From: Bemisia tabaci
Lineage: Eukaryota > Arthropoda > Insecta > Hemiptera > Aleyrodidae
Direction of reading: 5' to 3'
Length of the DNA: 64,000 nt
Assembly: GCF_918797505.1 (NCBI RefSeq)
Contig: NC_092801.1
Coordinates: 16,864,001-16,928,000, forward strand
Position 1 is the stretch's first letter. Each line of letters starts with the position of its first letter. Position numbers and translations under genes: made by a program. The notes under the pieces are model-generated. The model was not told where the DNA came from and searched no databases. It saw only the letters and a list, made by a program, of their open reading frames with translations. Shown in pieces: positions 40,701-47,600 of the stretch.

Positions 40701-42865
40701 ATTTGAGGGAAAATCGGCCGTAAAATCCGGATTTGAGAAAAGTCGGCCATCCGGTGGGTTCGATCTGGTTCATTAGCGTGTTTTTATATTTTCATTGATT
40801 CACACTTGTTTTTATTCTTTAGAACTTGATTTTAGAGTTCTGCTTTCGCATACGCTTATGCAGATGCTTTAATTTTTCTTCGTAAAAAATCAGGATTCGC
40901 TTAGGATTTGGAAAAATTATGAAATCAGGATTTAGGAGTCGAAAATCCGGAAAAATCAGGATTTCCCAAAATGAAAAACCACCAGACTCCCTGTACAAGA
41001 ATGCGTATCTCGATTGCGGTGTTTCAAAATCTCCGTTCCTTTTTGATTTTGAGAAGGAGACCAAAGCAATATGGCTTTAAATTATCACAGAGGGTTCTTT
41101 TTGTAGAGAAGAATTATCACCGACGTTTTCAAAAAACGACGTTATAAGTTGTTTTTCGTGGAAAATTAAGCATGACAGGAAGTCCGCAACGATACACATG
41201 TACGTCATTTATACTAAAAGGGCATATCGACGGTGTAAGTCCCCAACCACGTATGTGGAGGGGTTGTTGGAGAATTTCCGTTCAATTTTTATTTTTTTTT
41301 AAGGAGAACAAATCGACATTATTTTCTTCGCAAAGAGAGGATAAATCACGGCAGTTTTTAGGAATTGCTGTCGAAAAGTTTGCCATTCAAAAAATAAAAT
41401 TTGACAAGAAATCTACTACATCGCGAACCCAGACCAGTGTTCCAACCCCACGAGCGCCATGTCACCAAATGCTCCTAAAAAATCGGCCATGGCCCCTAAA
41501 AAATGAAGACCCTGCGCCAAACGTGGCCCCTAAAAAATTGTCGCAATCTTAAATTACGGTTTGATGATTTCAAGATTTTTGTCAGTCAGCCTGGACTGAA
41601 CGCGCATAGCAAGCAGTTGCGCGCGGAACTTCGTCGCGGCAGCGGCTCAGCAGATCGAGAATCGCACTACTTATCGTACATACTATAGAATCGTTCTACT
41701 ACTTTTCATAATAGGAAGTCAGAAAAAGTATTATTTAATTGAACAAACTTTAAGTAAACTAAAAGCTCCTTGTTTTAAATCGGAATATCATTCCTTTGGC
41801 CTTTCCCTTTCCCAAGTAATGGCTGCGAGCTGCAACTTGCAAGTCCTGTAACTGTATATCTTGCGTATAACTTTTCACTAAATGCGCCGTGATATATAGG
41901 CAAAAATTCAATTCGGCCCCTAAAAAATCTTCAATGGCCCCTAAAAATTGAACTTGATGGGCCAAACGGCTCCTAAAACTTGGAGGTGAAGTTGGAACAC
42001 TGACCCAGACACGTCGTTAGGGACTCAAACCGTCGATAGGTTTGTGAAAATAAATTGAAGGTATTTTTAGGAAAAGGAACTACGGGCATACTGAGTTTGC
42101 GCGCAACATAGTTCTTTTCTGCATAACTACTTCTAATGGAGAATTTGCTCGCAAATTTTTTATCTCTTCATCTGAAAGTGCTTAAAGAGCTGACTCCACA
42201 GTATTTTTCATAATTTTTTTCTGATATGGGAAACAGTATAAAAATATATTTAATAATGAGAAAATGCACCGCCTAGGAAAATGCACCGCCTGGTGACGTC
42301 ATCTGGCGGCATTTCCCATTTAAACACATGTATTTTAGCAGATTAGATTATTTTGTCAAATCTTCCCCAATAATCGTTCAATTCATGAACCAAGGATATC
42401 CTACTGTTCAGTTCATTCAGTAGTTTCCTCTTGGACACGAAATTCATCAAATTTCAGACACCTGCAAATTCTCTGTTCAACCGATAGAAATTATGGATCA
42501 CGCAAATCTTGAGGAAGTAGTTCCTTTAATTTAATTCATTTCACACCGTCCCTTTAAGAGAAGAATCGTAAAACTGGAAAAAGGAAAAAATTTAATTTCC
42601 ATACAAAAAAAAAAACAAAATCATCTATTAGAATTTGTCTCCGCCAGTTGACGTTTCTCTTCACAAAAAAGAGGGAAATAAGAAATTGAAGCTGTCATGA
42701 AGGTTTTGCAGTCTTACCAGCTTTGTAGAGTTCTTTCGCAGTGGCTCTTCCGATCCCAGAACTACATCCAGTTACAACCACGGTTTTCCCATCGATACGC
42801 TCCTTAACCTCGTAATGCTGTTTTCTTTGTATTAGGTGAGCAAATGGGTTTATGCTTGAGACATC
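15933..42865 (-). CDS. SDR gene A: retinol dehydrogenase-like short-chain dehydrogenase (six exons recognised)
   Basis: Predicted NAD(P)-dependent oxidoreductase of the RDH11-14-like SDR family, which reduces or oxidises retinoid or other lipid carbonyls at membranes; the substrate here is unknown. Exons in transcript order: 42718-42865, 39503-39715, 38060-38218, 17711-17830, 16461-16674, 15933-16083. All junctions are GT-AG and the joined frame is open for 334 residues. Visible motifs are TGCSSGIG (cofactor loop), [12 protein letters not shown], the serine in IVNVAS, YAQSK (catalytic YxxxK) and the family's C-terminal DC...LW..SLKLVGL. The start lies further upstream, because the first recognised exon seems to open at an acceptor with no initiator methionine, so an N-terminal membrane-anchor exon is probably missing. 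The third intron is 20.2 kb and full of mobile DNA. Exon lengths and phases match gene B, which supports the long-range joining. Whether it is expressed cannot be seen. Confidence 0.85.
16461..16674 (-). CDS. SDR gene A, penultimate exon
   Basis: 214 bp, encoding [17 protein letters not shown] through [14 protein letters not shown] and EESGFYYE. The PHPG turn and the [11 protein letters not shown] block are family-typical. Phase 2 donor. Confidence 0.88.
16841..17349. mobile_element. Foldback element family 2 (copy 3), in SDR gene A intron
   Basis: A 509-bp copy with AATGGAGATG ends. It lies 167 bp from the penultimate exon; a copy sits at nearly the same place in gene B (46122). Confidence 0.8.
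17415..17648. mobile_element. AATTGGACGTATTTCTG-end MITE
   Basis: Inverted ends of about 35 bases (GGACGTATTTCTG...AACGGAACTAAGCGCC and complement). A second copy is at 52314-52544. Confidence 0.75.
17711..17830 (-). CDS. SDR gene A, exon with YxxxK catalytic motif
   Basis: 120 bp, encoding [10 protein letters not shown] through [18 protein letters not shown]. Acceptor TTGTTTCAG|TT, donor GAAGG|GTGAGT. Same length and phase as gene B, although it lies 20 kb from the preceding exon. Confidence 0.88.
18038..18915. mobile_element. MITE family 1 copy carrying a SINE
   Basis: Ends ATGGACCACTTGACAAGG and CTTGTCTAGTGGTCCAT with TA on both sides (18036-18037 and 18916-18917). It is longer than the 552-bp intact copy because a SINE is inserted at 18159-18432 and a short internal segment near 18500-18560 is duplicated. 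Confidence 0.88.
18156..18432 (-). mobile_element. tRNA-derived SINE with poly(A) tail
   Basis: On the minus strand the head has a Pol III A box (TGGCCTAGTGGT, 18411-18422) and B box (GGTTCGAATCC, 18368-18378). The body ends in a poly(A) tail, seen as T(24) at 18156-18179. The insertion is flanked by CTAACCAAGATATTT (18144-18158 and 18433-18447), a 15-bp target duplication. The tRNA-like part is a SINE head, not a functional tRNA gene. Confidence 0.92.
19520..19695. repeat. Cluster of GC-rich hairpins with TTCG/TCCG loops
   Basis: Five short perfect stems lie in tandem: GCGGCGCTTCGCGCCGC, CCGGCGCTTCGCGCCGG, GGGGGGCTTCGCCCCCC, a second CCGGCGCTTCGCGCCGG and GGTGGCTCCGCCACC. The surroundings are AT-rich, so the composition shift is sharp. 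Function unknown. Confidence 0.85.
20284..22400. repeat. 331-bp dimeric tandem array (two ~165-bp monomers), about 6.4 dimers
   Basis: GGCCAGTAGGATTAGC (monomer A) occurs at 20330 and every 331 bases to 22316. GGCCAGTAGGATTGGC (monomer B) occurs at 20497 and every 331 bases to 22152. A and B share their first ~70 bases and differ afterwards. Dimers are almost identical to one another. Each monomer carries the imperfect palindrome TGGCGTCCTCCAGGACTCCA. The array ends about 20 bp from the stop codon of the Helentron ORF. The repeating short open frames here are by-products. Confidence 0.95.
22419..29045 (-). CDS. Helentron/Helitron Rep-helicase with N-terminal protease-like and C-terminal endonuclease domains
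   Basis: A 2208-residue rolling-circle transposase from the first in-frame ATG at 29043-29045; the open frame extends 27 codons further but only from a TTG. Domains in order: a papain/OTU- or tegument-protease-like region (about 40-230; Cys54/Cys56 in NKQCTCMS and a DPH at 178-180); a highly basic coiled stretch (about 288-435); CxxC pairs (about 478 and 522) with a DUF6570-like region; a HUH relaxase with PHEHIFLW (His1016, His1018) and the tyrosine pair Y1197-IIN-Y1201; a PIF1-type helicase with GAGGVGKST (Lys1522), IDEVSM (Asp1607-Glu1608) and TCHKSQGQT (from 1904); then an endonuclease/exonuclease/phosphatase domain with Asn1993, AETW (Glu2020), GDFNFD (Asp2121) and SDH (2180-2182). No stop or frameshift interrupts it. 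It lies inside the largest intron of SDR gene A, on the same strand. Confidence 0.93.
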   Translation of the reverse strand: MMKSYSESLKGFVAEPTKNQTDLLNLPHPPAAIVRGTRSQDSRIYEGYGRNKQCTCMSLSAICMSKLITFPSWSPIIVDGTLDCGNRLYYLSVETYQQRFGRCLDASGFFPADETHPVVEILGHTFNISVPLEPFQGILPELFPELTRFFDQYEHGILTCSLLSVAVFKKDGTFLIFDPHKRDRNGLRLASDDAVATLASFESLEAMVATLRYNFSSNNLSLFCIAPVLVTETSNSGNMSTADNAPQHHEDTQIEFDPMISSSLSVDVFECSNGAFPEKEIGNSLTKSQVSKISKLSKRERENLRKKKDADNKRKRRENNAPSKKQSETQKKQKQRANPNFREKENSLLRKKRSIPSVRQSEREKEAQAKRQKRQDEEFRTHEREENTEFRKRKRQSIVTEEKDREASLRSKKKARQNENSRERERNNNAQRMNERRQNQFLKFREEYRTALHDGGTRADALKLKVINFRSDFPNSICMFCEGLFFPHSIRTLDWEELEEKLGLRSFCAISRSVSSVVTDKVCITCQQYVKKGKIPKLAVINGLKFPDIPACLANLKPLEERMVAPYINFMQIRPLKPRSVNPQLGLKGSVVNIPVEVNDMVNVLPRQFDNMATVQIKLKRHLDHASHYMYETIRPSKVADALNYLKSTPLYVKHGISIDENFLNAHCLNVDEEVDFIVDPSDRVNSDDQNLTRPASEVPPEQGVPVEETEKTVKERNCPAATPSDPSNMVPVNEVCDAGNENSLGDDPVEPEELIEEVDEEVLLMNRDAELNDRIRIMAPGQGKAPVPWHLQPDLEELSFPSLFCGQPYTPIGKIYYSERVKSELRRCDRRSCTPTRILYMAKKKMELACLSNINICLRKTRRTENLNAGHILDKACLDSLIKHDEGFRVLKNIRSSPAWLEDKKKGLMAMLRQLGQPTLFLTLSAAENRWPELIQGLVQINEGKKISLKEAVELSFNKKTALIKSDPTTCARYFDYKVSKIMWYLRQADGLFGSEYRVEDSYERVEFQQRGSPHEHIFLWLKNAPLYNPEDQTSVRKVVDFINTFITCAHEEHCPYTAYVTHQHTRTCYKGRRYVKKCRFHFPLPPMKATTILRPLEKNERSEQSKEDWKKVCDLCEDFFSKPRLVTFDEILKELGMTEDRYILAIRSSLKRPQVFLRRTSREVAINAHNKTLLYLFEANIDMQFILEEYGLASYIINYISKADAGLSKLLQEAADDIKNGYTNVREKLRNISNVFINANLMSAQEAVYQSYPLPIIKSSRSIVFVNTSPIAERTRMLKMNAQLRNLDADSGDIYAENIHEKYSKRPEKLNDVCLADFATSYTRQNRKDDEDENDDADEEYIYKERGKRKVLRYRRYKELIDPPNFYREQICLFYPWRNEVDEVEKCDLELKYRECIDIIKKNRGNFSAIDEDEVLEDALEAAINENREREIEEEDEFAADQLPLDQNVDVLAQGGKSSDTVVEQNRITAPQRVQTEELHSMFRRLNVKQREICMHVLHCAKIDRGLQHIFVSGAGGVGKSTVIKTIFQSVTRHYDNNLNFAPDSVKVLLCSYAGKAAYIIGGVTVHTAFVLPVTKYGGQMPPLNPASASHLITELRDCQWIIIDEVSMLGGKMATYIEQRCREIKRNTDPFGGINIIVVGDFGQIPPVQDSMIFKPPNITELSLLLESNFNWRDFKMFELTEIMRQKGEKAFIEALNNLCWGTLTEEDMKLFKSRQVKNESDVPKEAIRLYCFNKQVDAFNAAKIFECPEAESVSEAKNTVLGKATQSRIDYAVRSLMNKKLDDLKGLPHRVVFKVGIKYMITINVSVRDGLVNGAVGTLVSITYKPDQDTIIDRIWLDFGENSNVGSNARLAVRDYMKAMKLHPRLVPLSRKSVVISGSKDCRLRIVRVQFPVVPAEAMTCHKSQGQTYESVCIDFSKPGKWTRPVTYVAFSRVTSLSGLYILGEFKPPPPPKPNDPIVLEMERLRKDPLQLAFWNLENKSGLVIAYHNVRSFNKHSCDVKSDMWYSRADILILAETWTLPTDEIHFPGFRIAYRSDCDKIRAPRGLLCFVKNGVDVSQVDGRKETGEKFVMEAIRFKVGDTWVLTGYKSPGTPVSVFKSIIEVLIPQKSRVTLLGDFNFDIIGHREKCLLPFLKTHGMTSALLPETVTTDFNTQIDVIFSNFPLGRRGVYESYFSDHKPIYFELDSLAGETYAELASKDLPHS
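29127..30262. promoter_or_regulatory. Divergent intergenic region between Helentron ORF and SGNH ORF
   Basis: About 1.1-1.2 kb AT-rich separates the two divergent ORFs, so promoters for both should lie here. The 5' terminus of the Helentron probably lies here or beyond 30.9 kb. No clear TATA box or element end could be fixed. Confidence 0.4.
30263..30886 (+). CDS. SGNH/GDSL-type hydrolase-like protein, possible transposon passenger
   Basis: A 207-residue ORF from the first ATG at 30263; the frame is open upstream only from a TTG. It shows the SGNH catalytic blocks: [10 protein letters not shown] with the putative nucleophile serine near residue 7, [13 protein letters not shown] block III ([10 protein letters not shown]), and [10 protein letters not shown] supplying the Asp-x-x-His pair near the C-terminus. 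It is a single exon with no secretion signal from this start. It lies divergently to the Helentron ORF inside SDR gene A's intron. SGNH domains occur in some retrotransposon ORF1 proteins and as mobile-element cargo, so it may belong to the Helentron or to another decayed element. Enzymatic role and substrate are unknown. Confidence 0.7.
   Translation: MYVFLGASQLVRMLNNFPVEDSVSLAVSGASACCLPPANHDLWLRSILKTQILKRLSRNEAFDKDRDILIILAGTNDIKAEVDVPALKKALKALLLYAERHFRFIVVGRIPPIPLFPAHVNRKIDVVNQWLSSFCSRESLRDRVLVVDSFSPFMRQDSWEPDRRFYEKFYFPKRGHQNRRVDLLHLNREGLRILHRLLLEAAERFTT
31093..31270. repeat. 88-bp tandem duplication x 2
   Basis: ATGTTTTGAATTCATG starts both units (31093 and 31181), followed by a shared AACACAAAGTTTACTAAAG block. 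Confidence 0.85.
31605..31856. mobile_element. Foldback element with CACACGCTGAAT arms
   Basis: The left arm AATCACACGCTGAAT and an AATGTAGAAGTCATC block are inverted on the right (GATGACTTCTACATT and ATTCAGCGTGTGATT). Inside, 31662-31692 is a perfect 15-bp inverted repeat around a single base. Confidence 0.7.
32143..32965. repeat. Imperfect tandem duplications (~154-bp and ~365-bp spacing)
   Basis: GCAATGGAACTTGATTC recurs at about 32143 and 32297. A longer block containing CCATTCTGCCAATACC recurs at about 32510 and 32873. No gene was recognised. Confidence 0.65.
33644..34145. mobile_element. ~500-bp element with ATAGAATAATAA inverted ends
   Basis: The left end ATAGAATAATAAGGCTACG mirrors the right end (CGTTAGCTTTATTATTCTAT). 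It is flanked by GGTGATAAC on each side (33634-33642 and 34146-34154; one base of offset on the left), suggesting a 9-10 bp target duplication as in Mutator-like elements. Confidence 0.7.
34560..35380. repeat. Diverged ~180-190-bp tandem repeat ending in a short-repeat tail
   Basis: Blocks such as GAACTTAAATTAATGA and GGCATTTTTCAAAATTT recur about three times. The right part has GGACGGACGGACACACA and a T-run, a pattern seen in widespread non-autonomous animal repeats. Confidence 0.55.
35508..35950. repeat. Dispersed repeat family 14, copy 1
   Basis: Matches 62095-62500 in inverted orientation: shared GCGCTTCTTGAACTGCG-like and ACTTCGGCAGGCGCTGTATA blocks. It is GC-richer than its surroundings. 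Frames are broken in this copy. Confidence 0.7.
35951..36836. other. Intron sequence, nothing recognised
   Basis: AT-rich. A short diverged duplication (AGTGGATCCTTTTCGCTGAAA against AGTGCATCCTTTACACTGAAA, split for length) is present around 35990 and 36260. Confidence 0.35.
36837..37302. mobile_element. Imperfect foldback element
   Basis: A GAACTACACCTCTAGAATGG block near 36875 is inverted near 37270, with nearby GGGCTC blocks repeated in direct orientation. Ends are uncertain. Confidence 0.5.
37657..37697. repeat. Poly(T) run
   Basis: About 40 consecutive T, which could be the tail of a minus-strand retroposed sequence; no head was recognised. Confidence 0.85.
38060..38218 (-). CDS. SDR gene A, exon with active-site serine
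   Basis: 159 bp, encoding [18 protein letters not shown], then TNYLGHFYL and [10 protein letters not shown]. Acceptor ACCGACAG|GA, donor GAAT|GTAAGT. Same length as the gene B counterpart. Confidence 0.88.
39010..39567. repeat. 197-bp tandem triplication of part of an SDR exon and its intron
   Basis: Three units end at CAGCTC(C/T)GG positions about 39173, 39370 and 39567. Each contains the 3' half of the NNAG exon, the donor and ~100 bp of intron. The rightmost unit is part of the real exon. The other two keep the CAEDIKR-like frame partly, but their exon parts lack an acceptor, and the middle unit has lost the NNAG and donor context (AATGCTAGTAAAG). Confidence 0.88.
39503..39715 (-). CDS. 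SDR gene A, exon with NNAG motif
   Basis: 213 bp, encoding [19 protein letters not shown] through HILINNAG. Acceptor CTCGAG|GT, donor GCTG|GTAAAG. The 3' half of this exon plus adjoining intron is triplicated (see 39010-39567). Confidence 0.88.
39765..40610. mobile_element. Relative of the 8090-8766 foldback element
   Basis: Shares the outer GGTTAGTTGCGATGGTC-like arm and the central GGTGGATGACGTCG block with inverted AAATTCGG flanks. More diverged, with extra sequence between the arms. Confidence 0.55.
40634..40994. mobile_element. ATCAGGATT-rich MITE (AGGGTGTCTAGCATC ends), copy 1
   Basis: Starts AGGGTGTCTAGCATCAGG and ends CCAGACTCCCT. Internally it is built from many ATCAGGATTT words. 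A related copy is at 63455-63745. Confidence 0.65.
41005..41365. repeat. CGACGGTGTAAGT-family dispersed repeat (two diverged copies)
   Basis: Blocks ATCTCGATTGCGGTGT and CGACGGTGTAAGT...AAGGAGAACAAATCGACAT match the copies near 12.3 and 19.4 kb. Confidence 0.45.
41366..42717. other. Intron sequence of SDR gene A, mostly unassigned
   Basis: CCCCTAAAAAAT recurs several times between 41490 and 41950, suggesting a decayed foldback. The rest shows nothing recognisable. Confidence 0.35.
42718..42865 (-). CDS. SDR gene A, first recognised exon
   Basis: Encodes a segment ending [17 protein letters not shown], then [17 protein letters not shown]. The donor CTG|GTAAGA leaves one base (phase 1). The 5' boundary at 42865 is inferred from an AG acceptor and by analogy with gene B; an in-frame stop lies just upstream. 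Confidence 0.8.
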
Positions 42866-42962
42866 CTTTCAATGCAAGCATATTCCAAAAATAACTCTTA
42901 TTATTTGGTCTTAAGTATAATACTCTTTAAAATATTATAAATCTATTCCCACTTTGAAGATT

Positions 42963-43447
42963 AGGAGCGTGGCGTACTTTGCGATTTATTGATTGATCTG
43001 CTATTTAAACCTTTATTGGAAATGGATCGATGAACAGGGTTTTCGTAGAGTCCCTTTATAGTGAGAGTCGAGACAACACCCCCTCATGGAGTCACAAACG
43101 GGATTAAAGCGTACAGAGATTGAACGTTTTTTGTAATCTTTGATCGGCCCATTCCCAAATTCCTTTCTCCGTTCCATTTCTCATTCCGTTTGTTCCTTGC
43201 CAAACCCGTAAATCCCTGGTCCATTCCAGATTATAATATTTGCAATCGGTGAAAATGTAATCTTTATTCCCGTTTGCGACACTGTGAAGGCCTAAAATAC
43301 GGGAACCAATCAGAAATGGATTCACATTGTCTTGACTCTCAGTATAAAGGGACTCTAGGTTTTCGCAACGAACACCTTAATAATCGATTCTCTACCGCAG
43401 CTCCAGGTGGGCGATATCGATATCGATCATTCACGCCTCGCTACTGG
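42963..43447. mobile_element. CAGTGGCGTGGCGTG-family hAT-like MITE, interrupted
   Basis: The element of 52583-52747 is present here in two halves, separated by the 312-bp MITE at 43046-43357. The ends are mutated. Confidence 0.7.
43046..43357. mobile_element. 312-bp hAT-like MITE (copy 2) with 8-bp target duplication
   Basis: Same TAGAGTCCCTTTATA ends as 7544-7855. GGTTTTCG is on both sides (43038-43045, 43358-43365). Confidence 0.92.
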
Positions 43448-43969
43448 TCAACATGAGATCGAGTTGACTTAGAATTCCTTCGAGTCAAATTCAACTATGT
43501 ATATTTTAATTCATTCGACTCCAATCGACTATGGCTTAATTTAATAATGAAATCCACAAAAAAAAAAAATCAATCCTGAGTAATGAGGGATATTTATATC
43601 ACCATCACTCGTACACCAAGGGAACATCTCGGGAATATTGGCGATGTGAACGGAGATCGGTCTGCAATGCTAGATGCATAACAAGCGTTGGGTGTCTTGA
43701 AAATGTTGCCGAACTGGTCTATTGCCCTATTATTTTCCCCTTTTCTAACATTTACCTACGTTATAAATAAATTGGAAAAATATAAAATCTGATCATTGGA
43801 CACATAAGTATGGGTCAAAGTAATAAAGAGGACCAAAAAAGGTAGGACAAATTTTCTTTTGGACCAAACTAACTTCTGGACAAAAATTTAAATTGGACCA
43901 AAAGAAATTGGACACAAAAACATTGGACAAAGATGGTTTTATGATTTTACTTATATTTTGTTTTCCTGT

Positions 43970-44058
43970 TGAGGAGGTACTGGATTCCTTAGAAATGTAG
44001 TGAAAAAGCACAGTAAAAGTACTTATTTTTGATCTGCCTGTTTTTAGTAGACAATCTG
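43970..44058. mobile_element. CAGGGTGTCTA-family fragment
   Basis: Contains GTTGAGGAGGTACTGGATT and ends near GTAGACAATCTG, matching the right part of that family. Confidence 0.5.
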
Positions 44059-44260
44059 TCCCTCTCGCATTGTTCATTGAGCTCGAAGGAAAATGCACTT
44101 TTAGTACAAAAAATATACTGGGATAGAAGCGACCCTACCTTTATGTTGGACAACATATCGGAGCAAACTCGCAAGAAGTCTCGCATACCAAACTTAATAA
44201 AATCGAACTTTGATTGCAACTGTCGTTGAAAAAAACTAGAAATTTCCATGGCACTTTAAA

Positions 44261-44266
44261 TTTATT
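44261..44266 (-). terminator. Candidate polyadenylation signal of SDR gene B
   Basis: AATAAA on the minus strand, about 265 bases downstream of the stop codon at 44532-44534. Position is plausible; usage is not shown. Confidence 0.4.
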
Positions 44267-44531
44267 GTATGTACAGCAATACTTTTATAAAACACAATTT
44301 GAAAAATAGTGTATTTTTCCTTCGGAAAGTACACTAACAGGTGGGAATTCACTTGGAAAGAAAACAAACGAACAGATTCGTCGATGAATTTGAAGGCACT
44401 GTTTTTCGTTTAAAACAAACATGCGTGTCGCGAGAGTTTCTTAGACCCGCACATTTCCCGGTGTCCTTGCAAGTCGCCAAATATTCTCAGCTCCACGTCA
44501 GATGGGAAGATTAGCCGCTATCATATCGAAA

Positions 44532-44664
44532 TCAGCCGTTGATTTTGTGGTCTTTCTTGATGTGAAAGTCATGCAATCCGACCATTTTCAAGGATTCATC
44601 CCACAATTTTTTTGCGTCCCTCTCGCTGCGAGCTTGCAATGCCATTTCTTCTCGGGCACAGTCC
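44532..44664 (-). CDS. SDR gene B, terminal exon with stop
   Basis: 133 bp; DCAREEMALQARSERDAKK, then LWDESLKMVGLHDFHI, ending TGA at 44532-44534. Acceptor TTGCAG|GG. Confidence 0.9.
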
Positions 44665-47600
44665 CTGCAAGAAAATAAATGATGAATCAGAAGATTTCTC
44701 GTCGTTCTTTGCCAGAAGATTCTTTTTCTCTTTGAGCTTTTTTAATCCTTCGGAAAGCCGAAGAACTGTACGAAGACGACTTCAAGAAGGAAGGGACGTC
44801 CATTAAATCCCGAGGTCGAAGAGTCGACTCAAAAAATTAAATTTTTTATAGTAACTTCACCGATCAGTTTTCATCAATATTTTACTGATTTTTGGCCGCA
44901 ATTATATGTAAAAGAAAAATCAGGGACATTCTCACCAGACATGCCCAACACTCCCTCATTGAAAACACATTTTCCGAATGGATAACTGTGCAACATTGAA
45001 ATGCAGTTACGGTCTTACGGTCTTTCGTCTGGAAAGCGGCAATTTAAGCTTCTAGACTCTGCTCTGGCTTGATCACTCTATTTGTATGTATGAGTTGTCA
45101 CGCTTTTTCAGGAATAAATTAATAAATTCAGACAATTATTTTGAAATTCTCGTAAAAATAATAATAATATTTGAAGTTATGCATTTTGCGTGTTGTCAAT
45201 AGAGAGAATGAATGAATGAAAAGTCTTGCCTTTATACGTCTGTGGTTTTTTTTTCATGTTCAGAATATGTATGTGAGAGTATGTAAAGTTTATTAAATAG
45301 TGCTGAAAATACACTCGTAGTCCGGAATGTACATACTTTTTTTTTAAGTTAGTTAGTTAGTATGTACCTATTGACCTTTCAACAACGAAATTACAATATT
45401 TACAATCTAATATTATTTACGTATTCTTAATATTAGAAGTGCCCCCTGGTCAAAGGGGAAAACTTTACAAAAAGGGACATTTTATAAACATTGTGTGTAC
45501 AAAATATACAATGAGAAGACCTTTGAGTCTTTGTCTTCTCATTCTTGTAATCCTACCTGCTACAGACACTATTCGCATCGTTTCACTTTTAAGGCACTTT
45601 CCTCCAACCTGCAGTTTAATTCTGCATGTCATTGCGCTTTGGTGATGTACATACACCGAACAGAAAAATAAAACCCCAAGCGTGTAAAGGCAAGGATTCT
45701 CTCTATTAATCCTCCCTGAAAATAATAGTTTCAGAGCTCTTACTTGTAGTAAAACCCTGATTCCTCAGCGACGGATGCATCCAAGGCGCAGAATAAAGTG
45801 GTTGCAGCCCCTTGTTCTTGCGTTTTCGAGAGTGGTATCATAAAAATGCTTAAAAAATTGAGAACATAACGCCAGCTTCGACTTGATTCCTTGATTTGGT
45901 TCGAAATGTTTGTTGTTGGTAGTATTCCAGGGTGCAATGAGTAAGTTTTCACCCCCGTTCCTAGAACGTTAAACATGCCTGATTAGTCAAGCAATCAATG
46001 GGATCGGAGCAGCATTTTCTGAAACACATCCTTCAATTTCAGGGTGTCTACTAGTCTGGAAAGTTCGGAAACAGTACTGACTTTTTATGCGCGGTTTGGA
46101 AGTGCCGAAAAATTATGCGGAAATGGAGATGTTGCATGTGTAAGGAATTTACGATTTGACTGTTGATTCTTACGTAAAAGTTCGCGAGAAACACGATGGT
46201 GCCACTGGTGCTCTCTGAAATCATCTCCCAAGCTCAAAAAAAGCTATCAAGTTGAGGCCAAAATGAAGGGGATATCCCACCCAACCCTGAGATCCACCTC
46301 TACATCAAGACAAACCATCTATGCAAAGATAGGGAGCATGTACATTGGCAGGATTGCCGTCTTTTCAGTGTTTGAGTCTCCCAATAAAGTGGCAGCCCTG
46401 TCAATGTATTTGCTTCCTATCTTTGCAAGGAGAGTTCGTCTTGATGTAGACGTGGACTCTCAAGATAGCTTGAGATTTTTCCATTTTGGCCTCAACTTGA
46501 GAGCTTTTTTTGAGCTTGGGAGTTGATTTCAGAGAAAACCAGTGGCACCGTCGTGTTTCTCGCGAACTTTTACGTAAGAATCAACAGTCAAATCGCAAAT
46601 TCCTCACACATGCAACATCTCAATTGATATCTACGTTTTCGATATTGTGACCTTTAATTGTTTGATTTTTCTATTTAGATATTGTATTTTTACAGACTTT
46701 TAGACTCAGTTTATTAACCTTTTTGTTTTGTCATTGTCTACGGGAGATACATAATGACATAACCTGAGCGAAAAGTAAAAGTATTGATGTAGTATCAGTA
46801 ATTTATTATTTTTTGTTTCAGGTAAGTGAATGAAAAATATTCATTTTCTCGCGCCTTCTTTCGTGCAGGGTAAAGTACACCACTAATTCTTCTTTATTTG
46901 CAACTCTTCTCTATTTCTTTATTCGCATTTGTTTTGACCTATTAAGCTCCATTTGGTAAAAATCGAATGCTATACTGAGCGCCATGATCTACTGACGCTT
47001 GAAATGAACGCGAAATTACTAAAACCATCAGCTTGCGTTTTTTATACTGTAGAATGCTGCAAAGCATCAAACTCATTTTCGCTTAAATTGTCAGTTAGGT
47101 GGTATTTTTTCCTTAGCCATCGAAATGCCAACTTTGAATTTAATAAAAAGTGACTTCATTTTGCAGGGTTCCTACAGTCAGGGAATACCAGAAAATCCGG
47201 GAGATGTCAGGGAAGTTTGAAAAGTCAGGTAAAACCTTGAAATTTCAGGGAAAATGACAAAAATGTCAGGGAAAATCGATAAGTCACCTTTTTTGCCTTC
47301 TATTCGAATAGGTTTGACGTTTCGAACAACAAATGCCTGACATTATTCTTAACTATTTCTTTCTAACAATCTGGCATTTGCTAAATTGTCTGGGAATTTA
47401 TTCATCGAAATGTGTAAGGGAAACCAGGAAATTTAATCGTCTAAATTCTGCGGCAACCCTGATTTTTATCCACTCACCCTCTAGCCGAGACGCCAGTTCA
47501 CGCGTGATTAAAACTACCGCTAGCTTACTTTGTGCGTAAGCCCCGAACATGCTGAAGTTCTTCTCCAAGGTGAGATCGTCCCAGTGCATACGTCCGCCTG

